A DNA stretch of 64,000 nucleotides from Hypomesus transpacificus (lineage: Eukaryota; Chordata; Actinopteri; Osmeriformes; Osmeridae), in assembly GCF_021917145.1 (NCBI RefSeq), contig NC_061061.1, positions 1 through 64,000 on the forward strand, written 5' to 3'. Below are positions 22,505 through 35,175 of the stretch, in pieces. The notes under the pieces are model-generated. The model was not told the origin of the DNA and ran no database searches. It saw nothing but the letters and a program-made list of their open reading frames with translations. Positions within the stretch are counted from its first letter, which is position 1. Each line of letters begins with the position of its first letter. Both the position numbers and the translations under genes were made by a program.

Positions 22505-22985
22505 AATGGGAACATCAGCCTGTAGGTACACTAAGACATACAATGGGAACATCAGCCTGTAGGTACACTAAGACATACAATGGGAACATCAGCCTTTAGG
22601 TACACTAAGACATACAATGGGAACATCAGCCTTTAGGTACACTAAGACATACAATGGGAACATCAGCCTTAAGGTACACTAAGACATACAATGGGAATAT
22701 CAGCCTTTAGGTGCACTAAGACATACAATGGGAACATCAGCCTTTAGGTACACTAAGACATATAATGGGAACATCAGCCTTTAGGTACACTAAGACATAC
22801 AATGGGAACATCAGCCTTTAGGTGCACTAAGACATACAATGGGAACATCAGCCTGTAGGTACACTAAGACATACAATGGGAACATCAGCCTGTAGGTACA
22901 CTAAGACATACAATGGGAACATCAGCCTTTAGGTACACTAAGACATACAATGGGAACATCAGCCTTTAGGTACACTAAGACATAT
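22505..22985. repeat. 37-bp minisatellite
   Basis: Thirteen copies of AATGGGAACATCAGCCTTTA followed by GGTACACTAAGACATAC, with few substitutions. Confidence 0.95.
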
Positions 22986-23284
22986 TGGCTCAATGAGTCC
23001 AGTCCAGCATTCATACAGACCTGTCAAGGAGGCATAAATAACCACATCATACACATGATCAATACTCCACCAGCATTCTCCAGAACATTCCCCCCTGCAG
23101 GAGAATCACACTTTCTCTATGTGACAAAGGAGTTCCCCTTGCAACCAGGAGCACTTTCTTTTAATCCAGATCTTACTGAGCATCGTGACTATTTTGCCTA
23201 TTAGTGATTATGATGTCTGGGAGGAAAGAGCGGAGATTAAGTTTCAGGAGACGTCTGTCTCCCTGTGGAGAACGCTGGAAGAGG

Positions 23285-23945
23285 TTCCTGCTTTCTGCTT
23301 TCTGCTTACTGCCTCTTACTGCCTCTTACTGCTTCTTACTGCCTCTTCCCAGCCTCTTACTGCCTCTTATTGCCTCTTACTGCCTCTTACTGCCTCTTAC
23401 TGCTTCTTCCCAGCCTCTTACGGCCTCTTATTGCCTCTTCCCAGCCTCTTACTGCCTCTTACTGCTTCTTAATGCCTATCCCCAGCCTCTTCCCAGCCCC
23501 TTACTGCCTCTTATTGCCTCTTCCCAGCCTCTTCCCAGACTCTTACTGCCTCTTCCCAGCCTCTTACTGCCTCTTATTGCCTCCTCCCAGCCTCCCCCCA
23601 GCCTCTTACTGCCTCTTACTTCCTCGTACTGCCTCCTCCTAGCCTCTTCCCAGCCTCTCCCCAGCCTCTTACTGCCTCTTACTGCCTCGTACTGCCTCCT
23701 CCTAGCCTCTTCCCAGCCTCTTCCCAGCCTCTTACTACCTCTCCCCAGCCTCTTACTGCCTCTTATTGCCTCCTCCCAGCCTCTTCCCAGCCTTTTATGA
23801 CCTATCCCCAGCCTCTTCCTGCCTCTTATTGCCTCCTCCCAGTCTCTTCCTGCCTCTTACTTCCTCTTCCTGCCTCTCCCCAGCCTCTTACTGCCTCTTT
23901 CTGCCTCGTACTGCCTCGTACTGCCTCATACTGCCTCATACTGTC
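23285..23945. repeat. CCTCTTACTGCCTCTTCCCAG repeat region
   Basis: Array of 10-11-bp modules (CTCTTACTGC, CTCTTCCCAGC) in variable order. Long leucine/serine-rich open frames here are artefacts. Confidence 0.92.
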
Positions 23946-23949
23946 TCCT

Positions 23950-24600
23950 GCCTCTCTGCGGACACCCAGGACACATCCTCACCTGCTGCTGGTGAGAAGC
24001 AAGAAGTTGTTCTGGTCATATGTGTTGTCTTGACTCATTAGACAAGAAAGTCACAGTTTAAATGTTGCAACGCATGAAGCAATTACTTCTTTCATCATTG
24101 TTCTATTCTGCCTTGTTTCTAAAGAGAGATACTTTCTTGCGTAAAAAAATGAGTTATACGGAAAGTCCTAGAGCATCTGACCTCTAGATTTCCATAAAAA
24201 ATACAACAATTCAATGCAATGTAGTTTGAGTATGAATTATTACATTCAGTTTTTCATTACACTTCAACAGTTTAAGATCATTTAAAATATTTAAATACTT
24301 CATAATTCATCATTGTTACCACAAACCTAATGCAGCTGTGATTATATTGGAGAGTTAGTGATATTGAGCAACGAGGCTGGTCTTACCTCTCTCTGTCTGG
24401 GCTGCTGCAGAACCACTGTCTCTGGCATCAGCTCTCACTTAGTGGGCTGCTCCCACACTGCCCCCCCTCGGCACCATGAGGGGGGGAGGGGGGGGGGGGA
24501 GGTCTCATAAACCACATCCTGATCTCTCTCTCTCTCTCTCTGTGCTTGCGTGTTGTCTAAGAAAGCGTGTTGGTGTGTGTTGCCCACACGTTTTTAAAGA
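23950..24600. other. intergenic, no gene seen
   Basis: AT-rich sequence with a G-rich stretch near 24480 and a short (TC)n at about 24525. No exon recognised. Confidence 0.4.
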
Positions 24601-24787
24601 AGAGGAAATGGGTGATTGACGATGTACAGCCAACCCAAAGACAGTCACATGTCTCAGAAAAACGACCACAACCTGTCAGCATGTTCTGTTGTCTCTGATC
24701 TGTCTATTCTACAGGCTGGGAGGTCCAGACACACTCATTCATCCAGTCTATTAGGATCATTCATTTACATGTTACAATGGGAAGAGA

Positions 24788-25110
<323 letters not shown>

Positions 25111-25212
25111 GAATACAATGAATGTTGGCAAATACTGTACAGCTCTTCCTTTATTGAAGTCATATTGTACACATTTTATGTTCTATATAATTTTTTTTAT
25201 TATATATATTAT

Positions 25213-25950
25213 CAAATCAAATCAAATGTATTTGTATAGCCCTTTTTACACGCAAGCATGTCACAGACGGCTTCACATACGCCCATAGAACTGCCCCTCA
25301 ACCAACCTAAACCCTCAAGGAAGACAAGGAAAAACTCCAAAAACTCAAAAAATTGAAGAAGACTTGGGAGGAGCAATTCAGAGAGGGATCCCCTCCTCCA
25401 GAGACGGTTGGTAGGAGAGAGGAGCAGAACACAAGCTAAACATAGTCATACAGTGTCAATGGGTTTTGAAACACCAAAACCCATTGTTCGCCTTTATAGA
25501 CGTTGGATGGGACCGGGAAACTCGCTGTTGGCCGTCATGGAGACTGGATTCCGGGTGACGACCTGGTCCAACGTTGGCAGACCGACGACCAAACAGGTCC
25601 TGACAGCTCAAACCCCCCACACCAAAGGGAATGTGTGGGGGGGGACAGAGAGAGGAGAGCAGGGATTAGAGAATGCCAGGAGTAGCTAAGAGTTACAGTC
25701 ATAATAGAATGAGATCCCCACCGGTCAAGTGTGGACTAGTGCAGCAACTTAACAGAGCTAAAAAGGGTATTTGATGCAGCCCCACACACCAAAACAGTGA
25801 CAGCCCCCCTCGGTTGGAACATGAAATCTGTTCCAGGGTGAAGAACTCTAAAATAGGTTATACTTATACGAATAAGGATGAAAACAACCAGTCCCCCGTT
25901 GTCTCCAACTAGTAATAAAAACTATAACAGTAACAATATACAGTAACCGG
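25213..25950 (+). mobile_element. teleost interspersed repeat (unclassified)
   Basis: Begins with ATCAAATCAAATCAAATGTA and TTTGTATAGCCCTTTTTACA, a start I recognise as common among dispersed fish repeats, then continues without a reading frame. The right limit is approximate. The class (retroposon versus other) is not resolved. Confidence 0.5.
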
Positions 25951-26384
25951 TTTACTTTATTTGTAACATCTAGATGGGCAATGTGAACATAAGCTATAAT
26001 TACAATTTAAAAGTGACATGTGATACACACATAGGCAAGCACACACCCCAGGTTTACATAGAAAGTACATGAAACACATACATGAAGTACATACATACTT
26101 CCTTATATATGTATATATAATATGTATCTTATTGTACATTTACATTGTTTATATTTCAGTGCTTGTTGTGCACCAGTCGAGTGTTACCAAGTTGAACTGG
26201 TTCAAATCACTCTTCAGTTTTAACACCACCCGCACATGCCATCGTAGAGCCAGCTCAGGTGGTGGAGCTGTTTACAGTGGTATTGGTGAAGGTGGTGGAG
26301 CTGTTTACAGTGGTATTGGTGAAGGTGGTGGTGTAGGTAAGTCAGTGGAGGGAGCGACATGTTTACTGCTGGTCCTAACCCTGA

Positions 26385-26760
26385 CCCTGACCCATGGTCC
26401 TGACCCTAACCCTGACCCACGGTCCTGACCCTGACCCACAGTCCTGACCCTGACCCTAACCCTGACCCACGGTCCTGACCCTGACCCTAACCCTGACCCA
26501 TGGTCCTGACCCTAACCCTGACCCACGGTCCTGACCCTGACCCACGGTCCTGACCCTGACCCTAACCCTGACCCATGGTCCTGACCCTAACCCTAACCCA
26601 CGGTCCTGACCCTGACCCTGACCCAAAGTCCTAACCCTGACCCACGGTCCTGACCCTGAACCTGACCCACGGTCCTGACCTGACCACCGGTCCTGACCCT
26701 GACCCTGACCCAAGGTCCTGACCCTGGACCCACAGCCTGGACCCTAACCCTGCACCCACA
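26385..26760. repeat. CCCTGACCCTAACCCTGACC repeat
   Basis: About 375 bp of hexamer-like ACCCTG/ACCCTA units punctuated by ACCCACGGTCCTG. The hexamers resemble degenerate vertebrate telomere repeat (CCCTAA)n, but few exact CCCTAA units are consecutive. Confidence 0.88.
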
Positions 26761-27279
26761 GCTGTCCAGGGCTTATCCTCTTCTGCTGTGAAGAACCGGT
26801 TCAAAGTCTGATGGAAGAGTTTAGGAGGTTTATGTTTCTGACACAAGATAACTTGTTTAGCAACATCTTGAAGACGCTTGACTTGTGTCTCAGAAACTGG
26901 ATGTGTTGCATCATTTACTGGATGAGAAGACAAGTCATACTTTTCCATTTCTTCATTCAGCAGTTTGGGTCCAACTGTTTTGATCTAAAACAGAACACAG
27001 CACAGTAGAAGTGTGTGTTTGGCTTTTATAACTAATACATCTCCTTCCAACATGGAAGACAGACTCCTCACGAGGGAACATTCTAACAGAAATCAGTCCA
27101 ACTAATTTAAGAATGTGTCCTTCGGCAAGAATCATTCAGTACCATCAGAAACTATCTAATCAGGTTACAAGAGCCTTTGCCCAAAGGAAAAACTAAACTG
27201 ATTATTGTACTATTTTAAATTCATGTTAAAAGTTCAGTAAGTAGGGCCACACTGATGTCAGTAGGCCTCCCTTTTTCCA

Positions 27280-27299
27280 GACAGGCAGACAGGCTGGCA

Positions 27300-27357
<58 letters not shown>
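27280..27357. repeat. (CAGG)n microsatellite
   Basis: About 14 consecutive CAGG units preceded by CAGACAGG variants. Confidence 0.95.
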
Positions 27358-27358
<1 letters not shown>

Positions 27359-27479
27359 GCAGGAGCAGAGACAGAGACAGAGACAGACCAGCACCTACAG
27401 AGTCTTCAGCCTCCTAATCCGAACCCTTCACTGCTGCCCGGTTACAAGCAGGCAGAGCAGCCAGTAACCAGGGGGGTGA

Positions 27480-27600
27480 AGTTAGGTGGGGAGGTCGGGT
27501 GAGGGCAGGAGGGGGCAGGGTGGTCAGAGGGGCAGGGTAGCAGTGGGGCGGGGGGGCACAGTGGTCAGGGGGGCAGGGTGGTCAGGGGGGCAGGGACCTT
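27480..27600. repeat. G-rich low-complexity tract
   Basis: GGGGCAGGGTGGTCAG-type degenerate repeats, non-coding. Confidence 0.7.
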
Positions 27601-28063
27601 TAGGTCCATTTCCTAAAGTGAATCAATGCGAGGATGATACATTGTTTGCATTTGCAAAGGCCAAACTCTAACAATCCAGAAAGAGTCATGATTAGAAATG
27701 AGTCATGTGATTCGAAATGAGTCATTTGATTTGAAATGTGGTTCAATCATTAGTACAATTTGCAGGTAAATTAAAACGGCAATATATTAGGGCCGTTGTA
27801 TGTAAAAAAATAAATCGGTTGTTTGGTCCGCACCAGAGTTCGATTCACACCACCCCAAATGAATAACATTAAGGGGATGAATGCTGCAGAGTTTGGTTCA
27901 ACCAGACGAAACAAGGTTGGTCTGAACCTGCCCTTAGTCTGTATGATGCAACTGTGTCACAAAGGGTGTTATAAATACTTTCACACACAACCTTGATGGT
28001 GTAAGGTGTGTGTACTGTGTGTGTGTTCAGGGGGAGTGAGTGTGGTGGGGGTGGGGGTATATA

Positions 28064-29724
28064 CAGTGCCCTCCAAAAGTATTGGAACAGTGAGGCCAAT
28101 TCCTTTATTTTTGCTGTAGACTGAAAACATTTGGGCTTGACATCAAACGATGAATGTGAAACCAGAGATCAACGTTTCAGCTTTTATTTCCAGGTATTTA
28201 CATCAGGATCTGATGCACAAATTAGAAAATATCACCTTTTTGTTCGAACCCACCCATTTGTCACGTGAGCAAAAGTATTGGAACATATGACTGACAGGTG
28301 TGTTTTGTTGCCCAGGTGTGTCCTATTACATACATTATTCAATCAATAAATACCACTGAATGTCTACACTCAGGTTCAGATTGGGTAAGATAGGTTTTGT
28401 CTATGCAGACTGTATTCAGAGGTAAAAACAACATGAAAACCGGAGCGCTGTCTTTGGGTGAAAAACAAGCAATTGTGAGTCTTAGAGAAGATGGAAAATC
28501 AATCAGAGCCATTGCAGAAACATTGGCCATAGCCAGTACAACCATTTGGAATGTCCTGAAGAAGAAGAAAACTACTGGTGTACTAAGTAACAGACGTCGA
28601 ACAGGTAGACCAAGGAAAACATCAGCAGTTGATGACAGAAACATTGTGAGAGCTGTAAAGAAAGACCCTAAAACAACTGTTAGTGAGATCAGCAACAACC
28701 TCCAGATGGCAGGAGTGAAGGTATCACTATCTACTGTTCGCAGAAGACTTCATGAACAAAAGTACAAGGGCTACACCAGAAGATGCAAACCACTCATTAG
28801 CAAGAAGAATAGGAAGGCCAGGCTGGAATTTGCCAAAAAGTACAGAGATGAACCTCAAAAATTCTGGGACAAAGTTTTATGGACTGATGAGACAAAGATT
28901 AACTTTTACCAAAGTGATGGAAAGGCTAAAGTTTGGAGAAAGAAAGGAACTGCTCATGATCCCAAACACACAAGCTCATCTGTGAAACACGGTGGAGGTA
29001 ATGTCATGGCTTGGGCTTGCATGGCTTCTTCTAGGACGGGCTCATTAATCTTCATTGAGGATGTAACACATGATGGCAGCAGCAAAATGAACTCGGAAGT
29101 CTACAGAAACATTTTGTCTGCCAATTTAAGGAAAGATGCAACCAAACTGATTGGCAGAGCCTTCATCATGCAGCAAGATAACGACCCAAAACACACTGCC
29201 AAAACAACAAAGGAGTTTATCAGGGGCAAGAAATGGAAGGTATTAGACTGGCCAAGTCAATCTCCAGACTTAAACCCTATAGAGCATGCATTTTACCTGC
29301 TTAAGAGGAGACTGAAGGGAGGAACCCCACAAAACAAACAACAACTGAAAGAGGCTGCAGTGAAAGCCTGGGAAAGCATCAAAAAGGAAGAATGCAAAAG
29401 TTTGGTGACGTCAATGGGTCACAGACTTGCTGCAGTTATTGAAAGCAAAGGATTTGCAACTAAATATTAAGTCTTATTCACTTAAATATGTTTTAAGTAT
29501 ATCTGTTCCAATACTTTTGCTCACATGACAAATGGGTGGATTCAAACAAAATGTGATATTTTCTTAGTTGTGCATCAGATCCTGATGTAAATACCTGGAA
29601 ATAAAAGCTGAAACGTTGATCTCTGGTCTCACGTTCATTATTTGATGTCAAGCCCAAATGTTTTCAGTCTACAGCAAAAATAAAGGAATTCGCCTCACTG
29701 TTCCAATACTTTTGGAGGGCACTG
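28064..29724 (+). mobile_element. complete Tc1-type transposon
   Basis: A 1661-bp element flanked by TA on each side (28062-28063 and 29725-29726). Inverted terminal repeats of about 215 bp begin CAGTGCCCTCCAAAAGTATT. Each carries a second, inner copy of the AAAAGTATTGGAAC motif (near 28270 and 29510), the IR/DR arrangement of fish Tc1 elements. The two ends differ at only a handful of positions. The inside is a single uninterrupted transposase ORF. It inserted into the 29-bp minisatellite. Confidence 0.95.
28403..29470 (+). CDS. Tc1/mariner transposase, intact ORF
   Basis: The enzyme binds the terminal repeats and performs cut-and-paste transposition into TA. An N-terminal paired-like helix-turn-helix region is visible (LSLGEKQAIVSLREDGKSIR, then ETLAIASTTIWNVLKKKK) with the AT-hook-like motif RRRTGRPRKT between its two halves. 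The catalytic triad is complete: D in LWTDETKINFY, D in MQQDNDPKHT and E in SPDLNPIEHAF, with 34 residues between the last two (DD34E). The ORF is 355 aa from the ATG at 28403. A start at the Met at 28433 gives 345 aa, closer to the usual length of about 340, and may be the real one. No stop or frameshift is seen, so the gene could encode active protein. Activity is not shown by sequence alone. Confidence 0.93.
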   Translation: MQTVFRGKNNMKTGALSLGEKQAIVSLREDGKSIRAIAETLAIASTTIWNVLKKKKTTGVLSNRRRTGRPRKTSAVDDRNIVRAVKKDPKTTVSEISNNLQMAGVKVSLSTVRRRLHEQKYKGYTRRCKPLISKKNRKARLEFAKKYRDEPQKFWDKVLWTDETKINFYQSDGKAKVWRKKGTAHDPKHTSSSVKHGGGNVMAWACMASSRTGSLIFIEDVTHDGSSKMNSEVYRNILSANLRKDATKLIGRAFIMQQDNDPKHTAKTTKEFIRGKKWKVLDWPSQSPDLNPIEHAFYLLKRRLKGGTPQNKQQLKEAAVKAWESIKKEECKSLVTSMGHRLAAVIESKGFATKY

Positions 29725-29726
29725 TA

Positions 29727-30620
29727 TCTGGACAGTGTATGTGGTGGAGGTATATATCCGGACAGTGTGTGTGGTGGGGGTATATATCTGAACAGTGTGT
29801 GTGGTGGAGGTATATATCTAGACAGTGTGTGTGGTGGGGGTATATATCTGGACAGTGTGTGTGGTGGGGGTATATATCTGGACAGTGCGTGTGTTTGGTG
29901 GGGGTATATATCTGGACAGTGTGTGTGGTGGGGGTATATATCCGGACAGTCTGTGTGGTGGGGGTATATATCTGGACAGTCTGTGTGGTGGAGGTATATA
30001 TCTGGACAGTCTGTGTGGTGGGGGTATATATCTGGACAGTGTGTGTGGTGGGGGTATATATCTGGACAGTGCGTGTGGTGGAGGTATATATCCGGACAGT
30101 GTGTGTGGTGGGGGTATATATCTGAACAGTGTGTGTGGTGGAGGTATATATCTAGACAGTGTGTGTGGTGGGGGTATATATCTGGACAGTGTGTGTGGTG
30201 GGGGTATATATCTGGACAGTGCGTGTGTTTGGTGGGGGTATATATCTGGACAGTGTGTGTGGTGGGGGTATATATCCGGACAGTCTGTGTGGTGGGGGTA
30301 TATATCTGGACAGTCTGTGTGGTGGAGGTATATATCTGGACAGTCTGTGTGGTGGGGGTATATATCTGGACAGTGTGTGTGGTGGGGGTATATATCTGGA
30401 CAGTCTGTGTGGTGGGGGTATATATCTGGAAAGTCTGTGTGGTGGGGTATATATCTGGACAGTGTGTGTGGTGGGGGTATATATCTGGACAGTGCGTGTG
30501 GTGGAGGTATATATCCGGACAGTGTGTGTGGTGGGGGTATATATCTGGACAGTGTGTGTGGTGGGGGTATATATCTGGACAGTGTGTGGTGGAGGTATAT
30601 ATTTGGACAGTGTGTGTGGA
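29727..30620. repeat. 29-bp minisatellite, main block
   Basis: About 30 units of GTGTGTGGTGGGGGTATATA followed by TCTGGACAG. The block from about 29.73 kb recurs almost exactly from 30.07 kb (same order of variant units including GTGCGTGTGTTTGG), a higher-order duplication of about 334 bp. A few more units lie at 28.02-28.06 kb, left of the Tc1. Confidence 0.93.
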
Positions 30621-30624
30621 AATT

Positions 30625-31050
30625 ATATATCAGAATCAGAAATCAGAATCAGAAAGGGTTGTAATCGCCATGAAAGTTTGCACAGACAAGGAATTTATTT
30701 TGGCAGGAAGGTGCATACATTAAACATATAGGAATCTTAAAACTTAAATAGGTGATCTAACTACACCAAAGGTACAAGTCTAACTAATACTAAGGGGAAT
30801 TATAATTAAAAAACAAAATATATATAAGAATTAAGGAGCCATAATTTACAATGTAAAAATAAATAAAACTAATAGTACAAAAGATACAAATAGTGCAAAT
30901 TGCAATGTTACAAGGTATCATTGTGCAGTTTGTTATTAGAGTCAGTGTGAGTCCTTGGCCTTGTTGAAGGGGCCCAACATCGGATGGGAATTGGTCCTGA
31001 TGGACTGCAGCCTTCTGCCGGAGGGGAGTGGCTGAAACAGAGTGTGTCTG
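30625..31050 (-). mobile_element. retroelement 3' fragment (unclassified)
   Basis: Interrupts the 29-bp minisatellite. On the minus strand it ends in a TTCTGATTCTGATTTCTGA-type tail, a simple-repeat 3' end as in some fish non-LTR retroelements. Internally it has no open frame of note. The family is not identified. Confidence 0.5.
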
Positions 31051-31067
31051 ACATATCTGGACTGTGA

Positions 31068-31318
31068 CTGTGTGTGGTGGGGGTATATATCTGGACAGTG
31101 TGTGTGGTGGAGGTATATATCTGGACAGTGTGTGTGGTGGGGGTATATATCTGGACAGTGTGTGTGGTGGGGGTATATATCTGGACAGTGTGTGTGGTGG
31201 GGGTATATATCTGGACAGTGTGTGTGGTGGGGGTATATATCTGGACAGTGTGTGTGGTGGAGGTATATATCTGGACAGTGCGTGCGTGTGGTGGGGATAT
31301 ATATCTGGGCAGTGTGTG
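31068..31318. repeat. 29-bp minisatellite, right block
   Basis: Eight or so further units of the 29-bp repeat after the retroelement insertion. This shows one original array split by at least two insertions. Confidence 0.93.
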
Positions 31319-31336
31319 TGTTTCAGTTTGAGCGTT

Positions 31337-32234
31337 GTGCCATGACAGTGCAGATGGCAGGGTTCATGACAGTGCAGATGGCAGGGTTCATGACAGTGCA
31401 GATGGCAGGGTTCATGACAGTACAGATGGCAGGGTTCATGACAGTGCAGATGGCAGGGTTCATGACAGTGCAGATGGCAGGGTTCATGACAGTGCAGATG
31501 GCAGGGTTCGTGACAGTACAGATGGCAGGGTTCATGACAGTGCAGATGGCAGGGTTCATGACAGTGCAGATGGCAGGGTTCGTGACAGTGCAGATGGCAG
31601 GGTTCATGACAGTACAGATGGCAGGGTTCATGACAGTGCAGATGGCAGGGTTCGTGACAGTGCAGATGGCAGGGTTCGTGACAGTGCAGATGGCAGGGTT
31701 CATGACAGTGCAGATGGCAGGGTTCATGACAGTGCAGATGGCAGGGTTCATTACAGTACAGATGGCAGGGTTCATGACAGTGCAGATGGCAGGGTTCATG
31801 ACAGTGCAGATGGCAGGGTTCATGACAGTGCAGATGGCAGGGTTTGTGACAGTGCAGATGGCAGGGTTCATGACAGTACAGATGGCAGGGTTCATGACAG
31901 TGCAGGTGGCAGGGTTCATGACAGTACAGATGGCAGGGTTCATGACAGTGCAGATGGCAGGGTTCGTGACAGTACAGATGGCAGGGTTCGTGACAGTACA
32001 GATGGCAGGGTTTGTGACAGTGCAGATGGCAGGGTTCATGACAGTACAGATGGCAGGGTTCATGACAGTGCAGATGGCAGGGTTCATGACAGTACAGGTG
32101 GCAGGGTTCATGACAGTACGGATGGCAGGGTTCGTGACAGTGCAGATGGCAGGGTTCGTGACAGTGCAGATGGCAGGGTTCGTGACAGTGCAGATGGCAG
32201 GGTTCGTGACAGTGCAGATGGCAGGGTTCATGAC
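31337..32234. repeat. 24-bp minisatellite, about 37 copies
   Basis: TTCATGACAGTGCAGATGGC followed by AGGG, with C/T, A/G substitutions. The period is a multiple of three and keeps frames of over 340 codons open on both strands (MTVQMAGF-type peptides). These are not genes. The array directly adjoins the 29-bp array. Confidence 0.95.
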
Positions 32235-32239
32235 ACAAA

Positions 32240-35160
32240 GTTCACCTGCAGCTCTGTGGCCCGTCACATTTACCCCCTGGATCCCTCCTTCCTTCACCAC
32301 CTCCTCTCCTCTCTCCACCCTCCCCCCCCCCCCCCCTCCTCCCTGCTCAATTGTGACCTGTAGACCTGCTTCCAGCGCCTCATTTCCAAACGTAACTCCC
32401 CAGGAAGTATCAGCAGGAAGTGGGAGTGGCCTGCTGGGGGGAGGGGCCAGTCCTCTCGTAACACCATGTTTACACAACAGGCTGATGTGGAACTGTGAGC
32501 CACAAACAGGTCACAAACACGAGCCTGCTAATTGGACTTTACCCCCTCATAACAGGGGCATAACCTCACTTTACGACACAGACCTGGACCTGCCATATCT
32601 CTGTACAACATAAACCTTCTCTTAAAACCTAGAAGATCTCTGTTAGACGTGATGGTGGTCTACATCACCCTACAAGGACACAGAGCACGGCCACAGCGTG
32701 GCTGACAGAGACACACAGCAGGAGGAAGTGGCCTGGCTCTCTCCAGTGTCAGCTGGGATCCCTGGCCAGGAGAAACAAACGTGATTAGAAGCCAGCAGAG
32801 CCAGCCTGCAGACAGACAGCTCATTAGCACACAGGATGCAGAGCTTCAACACCTGCCCACGTCATGACATGGAAACACTGTCGATACAGTGCTGCTTCTG
32901 CAGGCTCCATGTCACATGGAGGTGAAAACCTCCTCCGTGCCACATACATTTGATCAAGAACAGTATTTATTTGCATAAAAGAAATAATGTACAATTTTGG
33001 TGGCATACACTCCCGAAATTGTATCTGTGATAATCGTTTGCAACCTGTTTTTATTTCTTAACAAAATACTCGCAAATTAGCCTCCTACACAGAATGTGCC
33101 TGTTGTGAGCTGATACAGTCCACAGTTATATCCAACGTTACATACAGGGGCGAATCTAGGTTCCTACTTTTGGGGGGGCTAAGCCGGATGAAACCTTTTA
33201 TTTTTCCTGTGTGCAAAACTAGGGGGGTCTGGGGGCATGTTCCCCCAGAAGACATTTTTGAAAATATCCTTTAAAATAGTGTCCTCTAGTGGGTTTTAGG
33301 AAAATAAATTAACAAATTTAGATTTAAAATATATAAAAAATAAAGTATGTCTATTTTTTTAGGGGGGGGCTAATGAAACTTTTGGGGGGCTCCAGCCCAT
33401 TGAAGTAACCTAAGCCTCATTTACGATGAAGAACAAGCATGCCCGTCTCCTAACAGCAGAGGGATGAAAGAGTCTCGAGGAAGACACGTTGCTGATCTGA
33501 CTGGAAGCTGTTAGACGCATGATAGGCATGTTTTGTGATCTTAGCAGTTTTAGCTTGAGTTTGAAAGGATTCAAACCAAAATATCCCCTTCAAAGCCACT
33601 CCTTCAAAACACATAAACGCACGCGCTGCCTGACAACTGCCGGGAGGCAGACAGACATGGTATAGGTGGCCCGTCCAATCCTTGCATTCGGTCTGAATGC
33701 TGTCCAATCATTAGTGCCAGTCCAGCCTTAAAGACAGGTTGTGTTTACTACGGTCCAGCGACGCCCACAAATATTGGATTGATTTTATTTTAATGTCAAA
33801 GCTTTATACTTATTGTTTGCCAACAGGATGTGAAATTATTTCGGCAAATATGACAAAAAGTACTTCCCAACAACATTGCCTACTCTGACTTCAACCGTCA
33901 CACCAAACAGCCGTCTCAACAAAGGACTTCTCCCCACACCTACACCCCCCTCTGCCACACACACACACTTCTCCCCCTGGTGGGTGCCAACGAGAACAGA
34001 GACCTACTTTGAAGTCAATAGCCTTGGCCAAGTTTGACACCAGTTGGTTATGCAACAGTATCAGGAGGAAAGGGGCTGTGTGAGAGTGAGACCAGGCTCT
34101 GGTCTATAGGCTTTCAGGCTGAACACTTATGACACGACATGGAGGGGTGAGCCCTCCCAGAAGCCTGCATGCATTGAGAGCCCTGTTTGGGGGAAAAATT
34201 GATTTAACATGGGAGAGGTCCGGGGCGGGATTTTGCCCCTAATCGCCCAGGAGGGGCGGGGTCATTGGAAGCACGACTTTAGGCTGACTGAATGACTTAA
34301 CTGATTCAACAATGACATACAGAGGCAGATCAGACAGTCCAGTGGTGGAATCCAACAGAAAAAAATTATCACATTTAAATGTACATGTCGTCATTTACGC
34401 GACTTACAAGGATGTAATGCGCTTATAATTTTTTTTTGTTGAGGCAGTGCGTCGCCCCAATCGCCCTTATGGACAGCGATGCCCACCAAAACACCCCTAT
34501 ATATAGGCTACAGCCAAAAGACCCCCTGGACCCCCCCCCCCCCCAAATCCAGCTATCCCACAAGCCCAGGTGCAAGTAGCTGTAAGCTGCTGTACTTTCG
34601 ACATTTAGAAAATTCAAATATCATTCCAAACCATATTATTTTAATTTTTCTAAAAACATTATACATTTGGTATTACTGTTAGCCAGTATAGAGGCTATGA
34701 AGTAAAAGAAATGGCCAAGAGAAAAAGGCACTCATCTAAATATGCACAACATGTTTTTTGGCTTTAAATAATAAATGTGTTATGTGGATCAAATGCAATT
34801 GTCTTGATTTTCTGTTCTGTGTAATAAAGCAGCCACAGGTGACACAGGGAAAGAGATGGAGGCTGCTGTGGTGACAGGGTCTAGTGGAGAGACTATGACA
34901 GGTGCAGCACTAAAACTGTACACAAGAGTCAGTCTGTTAACAGGGTTATTATATGGAAATTAGTTTGTTGAATTGATTGTCATTATTGAATATAGTTAAC
35001 TTATTATTGTTCTTTTGCAACATCAAATAGCAGATGCAGAAACAGACAAGTATGGAAAAAGAAAGTGAGGGAGAGGGTGGAGGGGGGTGGAGGGTTGGGG
35101 GAGGGGAGGAGGGGGGCGGGCCGGTCTGTGTTTCAAAGTCCCGGGCTGTTTTTCAGTCCC
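32240..35160. other. intergenic, no gene seen
   Basis: Mostly unique, with poly(C) runs near 32325 and 34530. A G-rich dispersed-repeat-like piece lies at about 33145-33420 (starts CAGGGGCGAATCTAGG, ends GGGGGGCTCCAGCCC), perhaps a MITE whose ends I could not fix. No splice-supported exon. Confidence 0.4.
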
Positions 35161-35175
35161 AGTCCGACCCTGCCC

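Noticed and set aside
31042-32613. Frames of 342-523 codons on both strands
   Set aside because: Produced by 29-bp and 24-bp minisatellites; peptides such as MTVQMAGF repeat exactly.
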